64,000 nt of DNA from Anaerocolumna xylanovorans DSM 12503 (GTDB lineage: Bacteria > Bacillota > Clostridia > Lachnospirales > Lachnospiraceae). The DNA lies in assembly GCF_900143645.1 (NCBI RefSeq), contig NZ_FRFD01000005.1:186001-250000 (forward strand), written 5' to 3'. Of the stretch, positions 17,468 to 24,868 are shown one piece after another. The notes under the pieces are model-generated. The model saw nothing but the letters and a program-made list of their open reading frames with translations. It was not told the origin of the DNA and did not search any database. Within the stretch, counting starts at the first letter, position 1. Each line of letters starts with the position of its first letter. A program made the position numbers and the translations under genes.

Positions 17468-17614
17468 TTAGAAACCTCTCTTACAGATAATACCGACATC
17501 AAAACCATCCTTTCTTAATTCTTTTATAATGGTGTCATCATACCACAGAACCCTGATTTTGTAAAGGGGAATCACCGTGTCCAGGGTAAATTCATGATCT
17601 TGCAATCTATGCAA
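17468..17614 (-). CDS. Putative 48-residue small protein of unknown function
   Basis: An open frame on the minus strand from a TTG near 17614 to TAA at 17468. Its composition is protein-like: HEFTLDTVIPLYKIRVL, then WYDDTIIKELRKDGFDV and a C-terminus GIICKRGF. I do not recognise it. AGGGGA lies only three bases before the TTG, which is poor spacing, and no ATG is available. An adjacent short ORF in another frame begins ATG AAA TCA GAT at about 17653 and stops at a TAG, so this could be the rest of a frameshifted gene. Low confidence. Confidence 0.3.
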   Translation of the reverse strand: MHRLQDHEFTLDTVIPLYKIRVLWYDDTIIKELRKDGFDVGIICKRGF

Positions 17615-17652
17615 ATTTCCCCTGTATTATGTCACCAACATCATCTGATTTC

Positions 17653-17673
17653 ATAAGATAATATATATCTTAT
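17653..17673 (+). promoter_or_regulatory. Palindrome in the cotJ leader/promoter
   Basis: ATAAGATA and TATCTTAT are perfect inverted repeats separated by five bases, ending just before the AAAGGAG of cotJA. It overlaps CATAAGAT, a partial match to a sigma-E -10 (CATACAAT), with GTCA fourteen bases upstream. The cotJ operon of Bacillus is sigma-E dependent, so a sporulation promoter here is expected, but the match is weak. Confidence 0.35.
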
Positions 17674-17688
17674 AAAGGAGTTTACCAG

Positions 17689-18030
17689 ATGGATAACTAC
17701 AGACGTCCGATGTACCCCCAGAATAGCAGAAATATGGGCTATAATCAGAATCAGCAATGCGGCTGTGGTGTTACACCGGTTTTAGAAGCTGTAAAAAGCG
17801 GATGTGATATAAAAAACGGATGTGATACGAAAAGCGGATGTGATACTCTAAGCAGCATTGATAAGTGTCTTGACAAATTGCCGTTGGCAATGTCTTATGT
17901 TCCGATGCAGAAATGGAGAAATATTTACGATACAGGGGCTGCAATGAAAGCAGGAACTATATTTCAGGAATTGGATTTGCCTTTCTTAGGAGCAGGTAAT
18001 ATGTGCAGAGGAAGGGGTGGCAGATCATGA
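17689..18030 (+). CDS. cotJA: Spore coat protein CotJA
   Basis: A 113-residue protein with the CotJA signature LAMSYVPMQKWRNIYDTGAAMKAGTIF and ELDLPFLG at the C-terminal half. The N-terminal half is Asn/Gln/Cys-rich and contains three imperfect GCD repeats (about residues 37-54) encoded by an 18-bp tandem repeat at 17797-17850; that region is longer than in Bacillus CotJA. It is the first gene of cotJABC, made in the mother cell and assembled in the inner coat. AAAGGAG precedes the ATG. The stop overlaps the cotJB start (ATGA). Confidence 0.9.
   Translation: MDNYRRPMYPQNSRNMGYNQNQQCGCGVTPVLEAVKSGCDIKNGCDTKSGCDTLSSIDKCLDKLPLAMSYVPMQKWRNIYDTGAAMKAGTIFQELDLPFLGAGNMCRGRGGRS
17797..17850 (+). repeat. 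18-bp tandem repeat within cotJA
   Basis: Three imperfect copies of an 18-bp unit built on GCGGATGTGATA, each encoding x-G-C-D-x-K. It adds three regularly spaced Cys residues to CotJA. Confidence 0.7.
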
Positions 18031-18284
18031 CGAATAAAAGCAGAGATCAGTTAATGTGCATTATTAATGAAGCCAGCCTGGCTGTTCATGACACCGTCCT
18101 GTTCCTTGATACCCATCCTTGTGACAAAGAAGCAATGGAATATTACCAGATGTATAGGCAAATTAGAAATGAAGCCATGGAGGAATATAGGGATTGTTAC
18201 GGCCCGTTATCAGCTTATGATGTAGCTCCCTCCAATATGTGGACGTGGATCAATGACCCCTGGCCTTGGGAAGGAGAGTGCTGA
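18027..18284 (+). CDS. cotJB: Spore coat protein CotJB
   Basis: An 85-residue protein matching CotJB in length and sequence: DQLMCIINEASLAVHDTVLF, FLDTHPCDKEAMEYY and the Trp-rich C-terminus TWINDPWPWEGEC. The start ATG overlaps the cotJA stop and has GGAAGGGGTGG upstream. CotJB is needed for stable coat assembly of the CotJ complex. The ATG of cotJC lies three bases after its stop codon, so the three genes are tightly coupled. Confidence 0.9.
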   Translation: MTNKSRDQLMCIINEASLAVHDTVLFLDTHPCDKEAMEYYQMYRQIRNEAMEEYRDCYGPLSAYDVAPSNMWTWINDPWPWEGEC

Positions 18285-18286
18285 TT

Positions 18287-18883
18287 ATGTGGGTATATGA
18301 AAAAAGACTGCAATTTCCTATTAATATTAAGACACCAAATGCCGCTGCTGCTAAAATCATTATGACACAGTTCGGCGGTCCTGACGGAGAACTCGGTGCC
18401 TCGCAGCGTTACCTCGCACAAAGATTTGCTATGCCTTATAATGAAGTAAAAGGCATTTTAACAGATATCGGAACGGAAGAGTTGGCTCATGTTGAAATGA
18501 TTTGTACCATTGTACGTCAGCTGACAAGAAATCTTAGCATTGACGAAATCAAAGCTTCCGGATTTGACACCTATTTTGTAGACCATACGGTAGGCCTTTG
18601 GCCGCAGTCAGCAGGCGGAGTTCCTTTTAGCTCCACTACGTTCCAGTCAAAAGGCGACCCGATTACAGATCTCCATGAAGATATGGCAGCTGAGCAGAAG
18701 GCAAGAACCACCTATGACAATATCCTCCGCCTGGTTAATGATCCTGATATTATCGCCCCTATCCGTTTCTTAAGAGAAAGAGAAATCGTTCACTTCCAGA
18801 GATTCGGTGAATCCATGAGGATAGTTCAGGATAATCTGGATTCCAAGAATTTCTATGCATTTAACCCTGCTTTTGATAAATAA
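18287..18883 (+). CDS. cotJC: CotJC, manganese-catalase-like coat protein
   Basis: A 198-residue member of the dimanganese catalase family. Metal-ligand motifs are visible: the FGGPDGELGA region, GTEELAHVEM, EDMAAEQKAR and REREIVHFQRFGE, giving the Glu and His ligands of the ferritin-like four-helix bundle. The start is the ATG giving MWVYEKRLQFP with GGAAGGAG nine bases upstream. It is the last gene of the operon and may protect the spore from peroxide or store Mn2+. Confidence 0.93.
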   Translation: MWVYEKRLQFPINIKTPNAAAAKIIMTQFGGPDGELGASQRYLAQRFAMPYNEVKGILTDIGTEELAHVEMICTIVRQLTRNLSIDEIKASGFDTYFVDHTVGLWPQSAGGVPFSSTTFQSKGDPITDLHEDMAAEQKARTTYDNILRLVNDPDIIAPIRFLREREIVHFQRFGESMRIVQDNLDSKNFYAFNPAFDK

Positions 18884-19187
18884 TAGGATAAAGTATATGG
18901 TCTGTTGAAAACAATATTGAATAATGGAAGAAATCCCATGGTTTCCTCTAATGTGCTGTTTGCAGGCGGTGCGAAAGGGAAAACAGGGGATTCTTCTGTG
19001 CCGGTAATCGAAAGGGTATATTAGCTTTCTATTAGAGTGTTCTGTAAGATTTGTACCGGTTTGATTAAAAAGCGATTAACATACTTGCATTTATTGCAAA
19101 TTATGATACTATTGACATATACTAATGGAGACAGACAATACAGCATATATAGTATAAAGATAAAATACCATATAAGGAGGTAATACA
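18884..19187 (+). other. Intergenic region with a large hairpin and a promoter
   Basis: After cotJC, GAAGAAATCCC (18927-18937) and GGGGATTCTTC (18986-18996) can pair and enclose an inner CTGTTT/AAACAG stem (18956-18961 with 18981-18986), but no T-run follows, so it is not a clear terminator. Further on, TTGCAA with TATACT 18 bp later, and an overlapping TTGACA, could be promoters of the next gene. No ORF is convincing. Confidence 0.45.
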
Positions 19188-19565
19188 ATGGATTTTTTTG
19201 AAAAAGTTGGCGGTACCATAACAGGAAAGAGTAAGGAACTGGCGAAAAAGGCAAAGGAAGTTGCTGACGCAGCTAAGTTAAGCAGCCAGATAAGCAGTGA
19301 AAAGGATAAGATAAATAAAAACTATATTGAGATTGGCCGTGCTTACTACAATGCCCATTTGCATGAAGAAAATTATGACTACGAAGGGCTTTGCGGAGAG
19401 ATAACAGTTTCCATGGACAAAATCACAGAGCTGAAAAAAGATATCCAGACCTTAAAAGGAACCAAATGCTGTGAAAGCTGTGGGGCAGAGCTTCCAAAGG
19501 ATGCTGCTTACTGCTTGAGCTGCGGAACCAAAGTGGAAGAGGAAGTAGAAGAGGAAGACCTTTAA
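19188..19565 (+). CDS. Small zinc-ribbon protein of unknown function
   Basis: A 125-residue soluble protein. Residues 1-40 are an Ala/Lys-rich amphipathic helix (FFEKVGGTITGKSKELAKKA), the middle (40-90) is helical with charged coiled-coil character, and the C-terminus is a zinc ribbon, CESCGAELPKDAAYCLSCG, followed by a very acidic tail. Proteins of this design are common next to membrane-stress genes in clostridia, but the function is not known. The ATG has AAGGAGG seven bases upstream. It is a single-gene unit with its own terminator. Confidence 0.8.
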   Translation: MDFFEKVGGTITGKSKELAKKAKEVADAAKLSSQISSEKDKINKNYIEIGRAYYNAHLHEENYDYEGLCGEITVSMDKITELKKDIQTLKGTKCCESCGAELPKDAAYCLSCGTKVEEEVEEEDL

Positions 19566-19577
19566 TAAGGAATAGAA

Positions 19578-19608
19578 AAAAGCTGTTTCCGGTCAGGGAA
19601 CAGCTTTT
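19578..19608 (+). terminator. Intrinsic terminator after the zinc-ribbon gene
   Basis: AAAAGCTGTTTCC pairs with GGGAACAGCTTTT around a five-base loop; the second arm ends in a T tract. Confidence 0.82.
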
Positions 19609-19627
19609 ATAATTGGCGAGGTGGAAA

Positions 19628-20179
19628 ATGGCTGGACTTCTTATGAATTATTGTGCGGAATGCGGGACCAGGCTGGAACTTAAGAAATGCAAGGAAGAAG
19701 GGCTTGTTCCTTATTGTAAAAGCTGTGAAGCCTTCCGTTTTCCGGTATTTAATACTGCAATCAGTACTGTACTTATAAACAGGGATAAGAATAAGGTCTT
19801 GTTAATCCAGCAGTACGGGAAAACAGACAATATTCTTGTGGCGGGTTATATTAACAAAGGTGAATCTGCAGAGCATGCATTGGCCAGAGAAGTAATGGAA
19901 GAGATGGGAATGACGGTTGCTGCTTATCGGTTTATGAAAAGTGAATATTATCCGGGTTCCAATACCCTGATATTTAATTATATAAGTATGGCAGATTCGG
20001 AAGATTTAAGCAAGATGACCGAGGAAGTGGACAGGGCAGGCTGGTATTCTTTTGAGGAAGGGAAACGAATCATTAAGCCAGGCAGCCTGGCAGAAAGATT
20101 TTATCATTATTTTCTGGAAAGCACGGATAGTGGAAAGGACATTTCCCTGATTGCGGCAGGTCAGACAGGGATTATCTGA
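19628..20179 (+). CDS. NUDIX hydrolase with N-terminal zinc ribbon
   Basis: A 183-residue protein. An N-terminal zinc finger (CAECG and CKSCE) precedes a NUDIX domain with a complete box: GYINKGES followed by REVMEEMG, satisfying Gx5Ex7REUxEExGU. The layout is like NADH pyrophosphatase (NudC), but the SQPWPFPxS motif that defines NudC is absent, replaced by SEYYPGSNTLIF, so the nucleotide substrate is uncertain. The start is the ATG at 19628 behind GAGGTGG; the ATG at 19643 is an alternative. Confidence 0.87.
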   Translation: MAGLLMNYCAECGTRLELKKCKEEGLVPYCKSCEAFRFPVFNTAISTVLINRDKNKVLLIQQYGKTDNILVAGYINKGESAEHALAREVMEEMGMTVAAYRFMKSEYYPGSNTLIFNYISMADSEDLSKMTEEVDRAGWYSFEEGKRIIKPGSLAERFYHYFLESTDSGKDISLIAAGQTGII

Positions 20180-20230
20180 CGGAAAACCCCTTATGCTAAC
20201 AAATAGAAGAAAATAGTTTAAATATGAGGT

Positions 20231-20303
20231 GCATTTTCAAACGCAATTTTGTACCTGGGGCCCGAAGTTTGCAGGTACAGGAAAGAGCATGGTTATTTCT
20301 ATG
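20231..20303 (+). repeat. Dispersed start-codon element, copy C
   Basis: Plus-strand 73-bp copy ending at the ATG of the S66 peptidase gene. It has TTTGCAGGTACAGGAAAG and a perfect TGTACCTG/CAGGTACA stem, where copies A and B have a G-U pair at one position; pairing is thus kept although the sequence differs. A 26-codon ORF begins at 20224 just outside the element, runs through it and stops in an ATGA overlap with the gene start. An in-frame ATG at 20289 is another possible start. Confidence 0.85.
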
Positions 20304-21323
20304 AAAGATTTGATAATACCAAAGAAGCTTAAAAAAGGAGATAAAGTTGCCCTGATAAGCCTGTCGTCAGGAATTGCAGGGGATGCGGATGTTTTATGGA
20401 GATATGAACAGGGAAAAGCCCGCCTTAAGGAGGTCTTTGGGCTGGAAGCTGTGGAAATGGAGCATACCCTCTCCGGAACAGAATATATCTGCAATCATCC
20501 CGAAGAGAGGGCAAAGGACCTATTAAACGCTTTCAGAGATCCCTCTATTAAAGGTATCATCTCCTGTATTGGCGGGATAGAAAGTATTCGTATGCTGCCT
20601 TATCTGGACTTATCCGTAATAAGAGAGAATCCGAAAGTTTTTCTTGGATATTCCGATACCACCACTTCCCATTTGATTTGCTATAAGGCTGGAATATCCA
20701 GTATATATGGGCCTTGCCTGCTGGTGGACTTTGCGGAAAATGTAAAGATGCATCCCTATACGGCAGAATATCTTAAAAGGGCATTATTTGATGAAGAACC
20801 CATGGGCGAAATCAAACCGGCACCTGAGTGGACCAGTGAATATCTTCCGTGGGAGCTGGGAAACAAATATCAGGAAAGAAAATATAGCCCTAATAAAGGC
20901 TATGAAGTGCTTCAGGGAACAAAAAATGTAAGAGGAAGACTTCTTGGCGGCTGCCTTGAGGTATTTGATATGCTTCGTGGAACGGAGCTGTTCCCCTCCA
21001 TAGAGGAATTTGAAGATACCATCCTGTTCTTTGAGACCTCCGAGGAGATGCCTCCTGTCTGGTATGTTGAATGTGCTCTAAGAATGTATGGAATGATGGG
21101 GATTTTCGAAAGGACAAACGGAATCCTTTGGGCAAAGCCTTATGGAGAAAAATACTATGAAGAGTACAAAGAGGTTATTAAAAGAGTGCTAAAGGAATTT
21201 GGGAAAGAAAGCCTTCCCGTTCTATATAATGTTAATTTCGGACATACAGAGCCCAAAATAGCGATACCCTATGGTACAGAAGCGGTTATTAATTGTAAGG
21301 AAGGAACCCTTACGTTCTTATAA
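20301..21323 (+). CDS. S66-family LD-carboxypeptidase / MccF-like serine peptidase
   Basis: A 340-residue cytoplasmic serine peptidase of family S66. The nucleophile Ser is in FLGYSDTTT, the charge-relay Glu is in ILFFETSEE and the His is in FGHTEPKIAIPYG. Two lobes typical of LdcA/MccF are visible. Members recycle murein tetrapeptides or inactivate microcin C-like peptide nucleotides; sequence alone does not decide between them. The first codons come directly after repeat copy C, whose AGGAAAG serves as binding site. A longer in-frame GTG start at 20229 would translate the repeat itself and is unlikely to be real. Confidence 0.85.
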   Translation: MKDLIIPKKLKKGDKVALISLSSGIAGDADVLWRYEQGKARLKEVFGLEAVEMEHTLSGTEYICNHPEERAKDLLNAFRDPSIKGIISCIGGIESIRMLPYLDLSVIRENPKVFLGYSDTTTSHLICYKAGISSIYGPCLLVDFAENVKMHPYTAEYLKRALFDEEPMGEIKPAPEWTSEYLPWELGNKYQERKYSPNKGYEVLQGTKNVRGRLLGGCLEVFDMLRGTELFPSIEEFEDTILFFETSEEMPPVWYVECALRMYGMMGIFERTNGILWAKPYGEKYYEEYKEVIKRVLKEFGKESLPVLYNVNFGHTEPKIAIPYGTEAVINCKEGTLTFL

Positions 21324-21399
21324 TAAAATCAGCCTCTGCCGCAATGCATGGTTGCTGCTATTATGAATAAACACCTAAAAATGAGTTGAGGAACGGATT

Positions 21400-22173
21400 A
21401 TGAGAACATATGATGCAATTGAAAAAGTCAGTCAGGTAATCATAAAAGATGGTATATGCGAAGCAATTTTAGTAAAAGGTTCAATAGGACGCGGGGATGA
21501 TGATGAATTCTCGGATGTTGATATGTACATAGTCGTTACGAATGAAAATAGGGAATCATTTCTGGAAAGACGGTTGGAATATTTGGGAAATTATCTGCCT
21601 CTTATCTATGCCGAACAAGTGAACTTTGTTGCAGAGCAAATTGTTGCTATATATAATAATGGCCTGCACTTTGATTTGTATACAGTAACAGCAGATACCA
21701 TGCCGCATACGGATAAAGCTAAAATTATATATGACCCTTCCGGTAAATTTGCAGATTATGCTGCAGAGCTTAAAACAGTAACGAAAGAGGAGCTGGCGGA
21801 CTGTTTCAATGATTCCCTGTATAATTTTGTAGAGGCTGACGGAGCTTACCGCCGCATGAATTATCCGTGGGCTTCAAGGATCATGGACAATTCCATTGCA
21901 GAAAGCGCCAAATTATTAAGGTATCTATATGATAAGGACTACGCTTATCTGGGGCTGAAAAAGATAAATGAGGTTATTCCGGAGGAACAATTCATTTGGC
22001 TGACTGAAGCATCTGCCAATTTAAACAAAGAAGGGTTCTCAAAGGCAAATGGTTACATCATTAAAATATTGGAATTTGTAATTGGAAATATGGAGGATGA
22101 TGTAAAATGCCTGTTTAATCTCAAATTCTTTGAATGGATGAAAGTCAATCTAAATACTACCTTGTTCACATAA
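21400..22173 (+). CDS. Nucleotidyltransferase-domain protein (aminoglycoside adenylyltransferase-like)
   Basis: A 257-residue protein with an N-terminal polymerase-beta-type nucleotidyltransferase fold, GSIGRGDDDEFSDVDMYIV (residues 27-45), giving the GS-x-GRG and DxD catalytic pattern, plus a third acidic site in HFDLYTVTAD. The C-terminal half is all-helical like the substrate domains of AadA/AadK proteins. It may modify a small molecule such as an aminoglycoside, but resistance activity cannot be claimed from sequence. It stands alone; a terminator lies between it and plsC. Confidence 0.75.
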   Translation: MRTYDAIEKVSQVIIKDGICEAILVKGSIGRGDDDEFSDVDMYIVVTNENRESFLERRLEYLGNYLPLIYAEQVNFVAEQIVAIYNNGLHFDLYTVTADTMPHTDKAKIIYDPSGKFADYAAELKTVTKEELADCFNDSLYNFVEADGAYRRMNYPWASRIMDNSIAESAKLLRYLYDKDYAYLGLKKINEVIPEEQFIWLTEASANLNKEGFSKANGYIIKILEFVIGNMEDDVKCLFNLKFFEWMKVNLNTTLFT

Positions 22174-22191
22174 TGAACTAGAGGAATTAAC

Positions 22192-22233
22192 ACAAATAAA
22201 AAGAAGCTTCAGCCCAGTTAGGCTAAAGCTTCT
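22192..22233 (-). terminator. Terminator of the rpoD-plsC operon
   Basis: On the minus strand AGAAGCTTTAGCC pairs with GGCTGAAGCTTCT and is followed by TTTTTATTT, about 20 bp after the plsC stop. Confidence 0.82.
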
Positions 22234-22250
22234 CCTATTGTAAATGAAAG

Positions 22251-22970
22251 TTATGCATTCATTTCTGCTTCCGCTATCTTAAGCCTGATAGCTTCTTCTA
22301 CATAGCGGGCAATATCATTGGATTTCATACCTTTATAATCTTCATAATATAAGGGTTTTAAATAGTGTATCTGAACGTCGACCTTCTTAATAGAACTGGT
22401 ATCAAACACCTTGTAGGAATTAAGGATTGCAAGGGGAACAATAGGAGACTTGGCATTCATAGCACATTTAAAGCTGCCGCCTTTAAATTCCTGTATCTGG
22501 TTTCCCATTTTTGAACGTGTGCCTTCCGGGAAAATCAGATAATTTCTTCCCTGCTTTACCTCTGCCGTAACCTCATTTAATACCGTCAGGGATTGACGTA
22601 CATCCTCTCTTACAATGAATTTTGAACCAAGGAGAGTGAATACATCCCGAAGAAAAGGAATATTCTTAATTTCGATTTTGGATATGGTAGCAAAGGGCTT
22701 TTCATGGGTCTCAAGAAGCAGCAGTGCATCAAAGAGCCCCTGATGGTTTCCGTATAATACATAGCCGTTTTCCTTTGGCAGGTTCTCGGTTCCTGTACAG
22801 GTTATACGTATTCCGCCTCTTTTATTGACTATCCTGGTTAAATGGCTAAGGAAGCTGTATCGGGTCTTCTCATCATATTTTTCCGGATGCTTTTTATATT
22901 TGTTTAAGAGAATCAGCCATAAGGGAAGCTGGAACACACTTTTTAGTGCCATTAATAGGATTCTTTTCAT
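22251..22970 (-). CDS. plsC: 1-acyl-sn-glycerol-3-phosphate acyltransferase
   Basis: A 239-residue membrane-associated acyltransferase that transfers the second acyl chain to make phosphatidic acid. The catalytic NHx4D motif is GNHQGLFDALLL and the substrate-binding motif is FPEGTRSK; an N-terminal hydrophobic stretch (LLMALKSVFQLPLWLILL) anchors it. It lies 42 bp after rpoD and ends at a strong terminator, so it is probably cotranscribed with it. AGGAGG is 13-14 bases before the ATG, which is long spacing; no better start is present. Confidence 0.92.
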   Translation of the reverse strand: MKRILLMALKSVFQLPLWLILLNKYKKHPEKYDEKTRYSFLSHLTRIVNKRGGIRITCTGTENLPKENGYVLYGNHQGLFDALLLLETHEKPFATISKIEIKNIPFLRDVFTLLGSKFIVREDVRQSLTVLNEVTAEVKQGRNYLIFPEGTRSKMGNQIQEFKGGSFKCAMNAKSPIVPLAILNSYKVFDTSSIKKVDVQIHYLKPLYYEDYKGMKSNDIARYVEEAIRLKIAEAEMNA

Positions 22971-23012
22971 AGTGCTTATATCAACCTCCTGCTATGGGGA
23001 TAAATGCTTGCC

Positions 23013-24128
23013 TTACATAATGTCATAGCCTTTTAACATGCGCGCTCTGCTGGGGTGTCTTAATTTTCTTAACGCTTTTGCCTCTATCTGACGGATACGT
23101 TCACGGGTAACATTAAATTCTTTTCCAACTTCCTCTAAGGTTCTGGTTCTTCCGTCTTTTAAGCCGAAACGGAGAATCAGGACTCTTTGCTCTCTCTCGG
23201 TCAGAGTTTCAAGGAGCTTTGATATCTGGTCCTGCAGTACAGAATAGGAAGCGGCATCCTCCGGTCCCATAATAGAGTCATCTTTAATAAAATCACCTAA
23301 GTGGCTGTCATCCTCTTCGCCGATTGGTGTATCAAGAGAGATGGGGTCAGCGGATACTTTTAAGATTTCCCTGACTTTTTCAATGGGAAGCTTCATGGCA
23401 TCGGCAATTTCCTGTTCGCTGGGTTCTCTTCCCAGACTTTGCAGCAAGCTTCTGGATACACGGTATGTCTTGTTTATAACCTCAGACATATGTACCGGAA
23501 TACGTATGGTTCTGGACTGGTCGGCAATGGATCTGGTAATTGCCTGGCGAATCCACCAGGTAGCATAGGTACTGAATTTATAACCCTTACTGTAATCGAA
23601 TTTATCAACGGCCTTGATCAGACCTAAATTGCCCTCTTGAATCAAATCAAGAAAGGAAAGTCCGCGGCCTACATAACGCTTTGCAATACTTACAACGAGT
23701 CTAAGATTGGATTCTGCCAGAATCTGCTTGGCATGGGCATCTCCCTCTTCGATCTTCTTGGCAAGCTCTATTTCCTCAGCAATGGAAAGCAAAGGATAGC
23801 TTCCGATTTCCTTTAAGTACAGCTTAACCGGGTCGTCTGACATACTGCCAATCGTGGACAAGTCATCAATGTCCAGCAAGGCAGCCTCATCGCTGTCTTC
23901 CAGGTCTAAAATAACTTCATCATCCGGTTCGTCTTCTTCTATTGGATTCAAGATGACAATATTATGCGCCTCAAGATATTCATATATTTTATCGATTTGC
24001 CTTACTTCAAGGTTCATCTCTTTAAAAAAATCATTAACTTTCCCCACATCTACTACACCTTTGTTATCATTGGCATAGGATAGCAGTTCTTTAAGTCTTT
24101 CTTCAAAATTATGTGTTGCTTCGCTCAT
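23013..24128 (-). CDS. rpoD: Primary RNA polymerase sigma factor (sigma-70/SigA)
   Basis: A 371-residue group 1 sigma factor. Region 1.1 covers about residues 5-75, then an acidic linker; region 1.2-2.4 includes DPVKLYLKEIG, RLVVSIAKRYVGRG, LDLIQEGNLGL and FSTYATWWIRQAITR; regions 3 and 4 end with VTRERIRQIEAKALRKLRHPSR, the -35 recognition helix. Two adjacent ATG codons follow GGAGG; the second (24128) has the better spacing. In many Firmicutes dnaG lies directly upstream; here the upstream neighbour is divergent and no primase gene is in the window. Confidence 0.96.
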   Translation of the reverse strand: MSEATHNFEERLKELLSYANDNKGVVDVGKVNDFFKEMNLEVRQIDKIYEYLEAHNIVILNPIEEDEPDDEVILDLEDSDEAALLDIDDLSTIGSMSDDPVKLYLKEIGSYPLLSIAEEIELAKKIEEGDAHAKQILAESNLRLVVSIAKRYVGRGLSFLDLIQEGNLGLIKAVDKFDYSKGYKFSTYATWWIRQAITRSIADQSRTIRIPVHMSEVINKTYRVSRSLLQSLGREPSEQEIADAMKLPIEKVREILKVSADPISLDTPIGEEDDSHLGDFIKDDSIMGPEDAASYSVLQDQISKLLETLTEREQRVLILRFGLKDGRTRTLEEVGKEFNVTRERIRQIEAKALRKLRHPSRARMLKGYDIM

Positions 24129-24517
24129 CATATTCCTCCATGGGTCTCATTAAATTAGCACCATACGATAAAAAGAAACCCTTTACAAAATTAAGTGCCC
24201 CAAGTCTAGTATGATTATTCAAGGGACATTTCATGCAAAAATATTTAGTAAATAAGTTTCATGGGACAAAATTACCACCAAATATCATTATAGCACAGGC
24301 TGTCCGATAAGAAAAGATTAAATTTATCTCGAAAGCCGAAATAACGCGAAAAATGTACATCAAAGCCTATTGTCTTTAGAATAAAATATGTGCCAAGCTG
24401 TGAAAATATCCATTAAATTAAAAGAACAATGGTCTTGACAAATTGAGGGATTTTCTTCTATTCTAAGAATGTTCCATTATCTATTGTATAGAATTTAAGT
24501 GAAGGAGGTTTCATATT
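24129..24517. promoter_or_regulatory. Divergent promoter region of rpoD and the tautomerase gene
   Basis: On the minus strand TGCTATAAT (an extended -10, 24287-24294) could drive rpoD with a leader of about 150 nt. On the plus strand TTGACA (24435-24440) and TATTCT (24459-24464), 18 bp apart, precede the tautomerase gene. Near rpoD, AAGTGCCCCAAG could take part in a leader hairpin. No ORF is convincing in these 389 bp. Confidence 0.55.
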
Positions 24518-24862
24518 ATGCCCTATATCAGCACAAAAACTAATATTGCCATCCCAAAAGAAAAAGAAATAAAAATAAAAGAAAGATTAGGGAAGGCTAT
24601 CAGTATCTTGCCCGGTAAAAGTGAGAACTGGCTTATGTTATCCTTTGAAGGTGATTCAAGTCTTTATTTTCAGGGAAAATCCGATAAGCCCATTGCTTTT
24701 GTAGAAGTTAAGCTTTTTGGAAAGTCCGGCGGCGAAGCCTATGACAAGCTCACTTCCGAGATTTCTAAAATCTTAAAAGAGGAGCTTTCCATTGACCCAG
24801 GCCAAATATATGTAAAATATGAAGAAGTAAGTTATTGGGGTTTTAACGGAAGTAATTTTTAA
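24518..24862 (+). CDS. MIF/phenylpyruvate tautomerase-like protein
   Basis: A 114-residue protein with the macrophage-migration-inhibitory-factor fold. The N-terminal Met is followed by Pro (MPYISTKTN), which after Met removal is the catalytic base, and Lys33 region (LPGKSENWLML) and the beta-strand SLYFQGKSDKPIAFVEVKLFG match MIF trimers. The likely activity is keto-enol tautomerisation of phenylpyruvate-like acids. It has GAAGGAGG upstream and its own promoter at 24435-24464, and is convergent with the amidase gene. Confidence 0.87.
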   Translation: MPYISTKTNIAIPKEKEIKIKERLGKAISILPGKSENWLMLSFEGDSSLYFQGKSDKPIAFVEVKLFGKSGGEAYDKLTSEISKILKEELSIDPGQIYVKYEEVSYWGFNGSNF

Positions 24863-24868
24863 GCGGAA

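Noticed and set aside
21400..22173. Calling the nucleotidyltransferase an aminoglycoside resistance gene.
   Set aside because: Only the general catalytic motif is visible; the substrate domain does not allow a resistance claim, and there is no mobile context.
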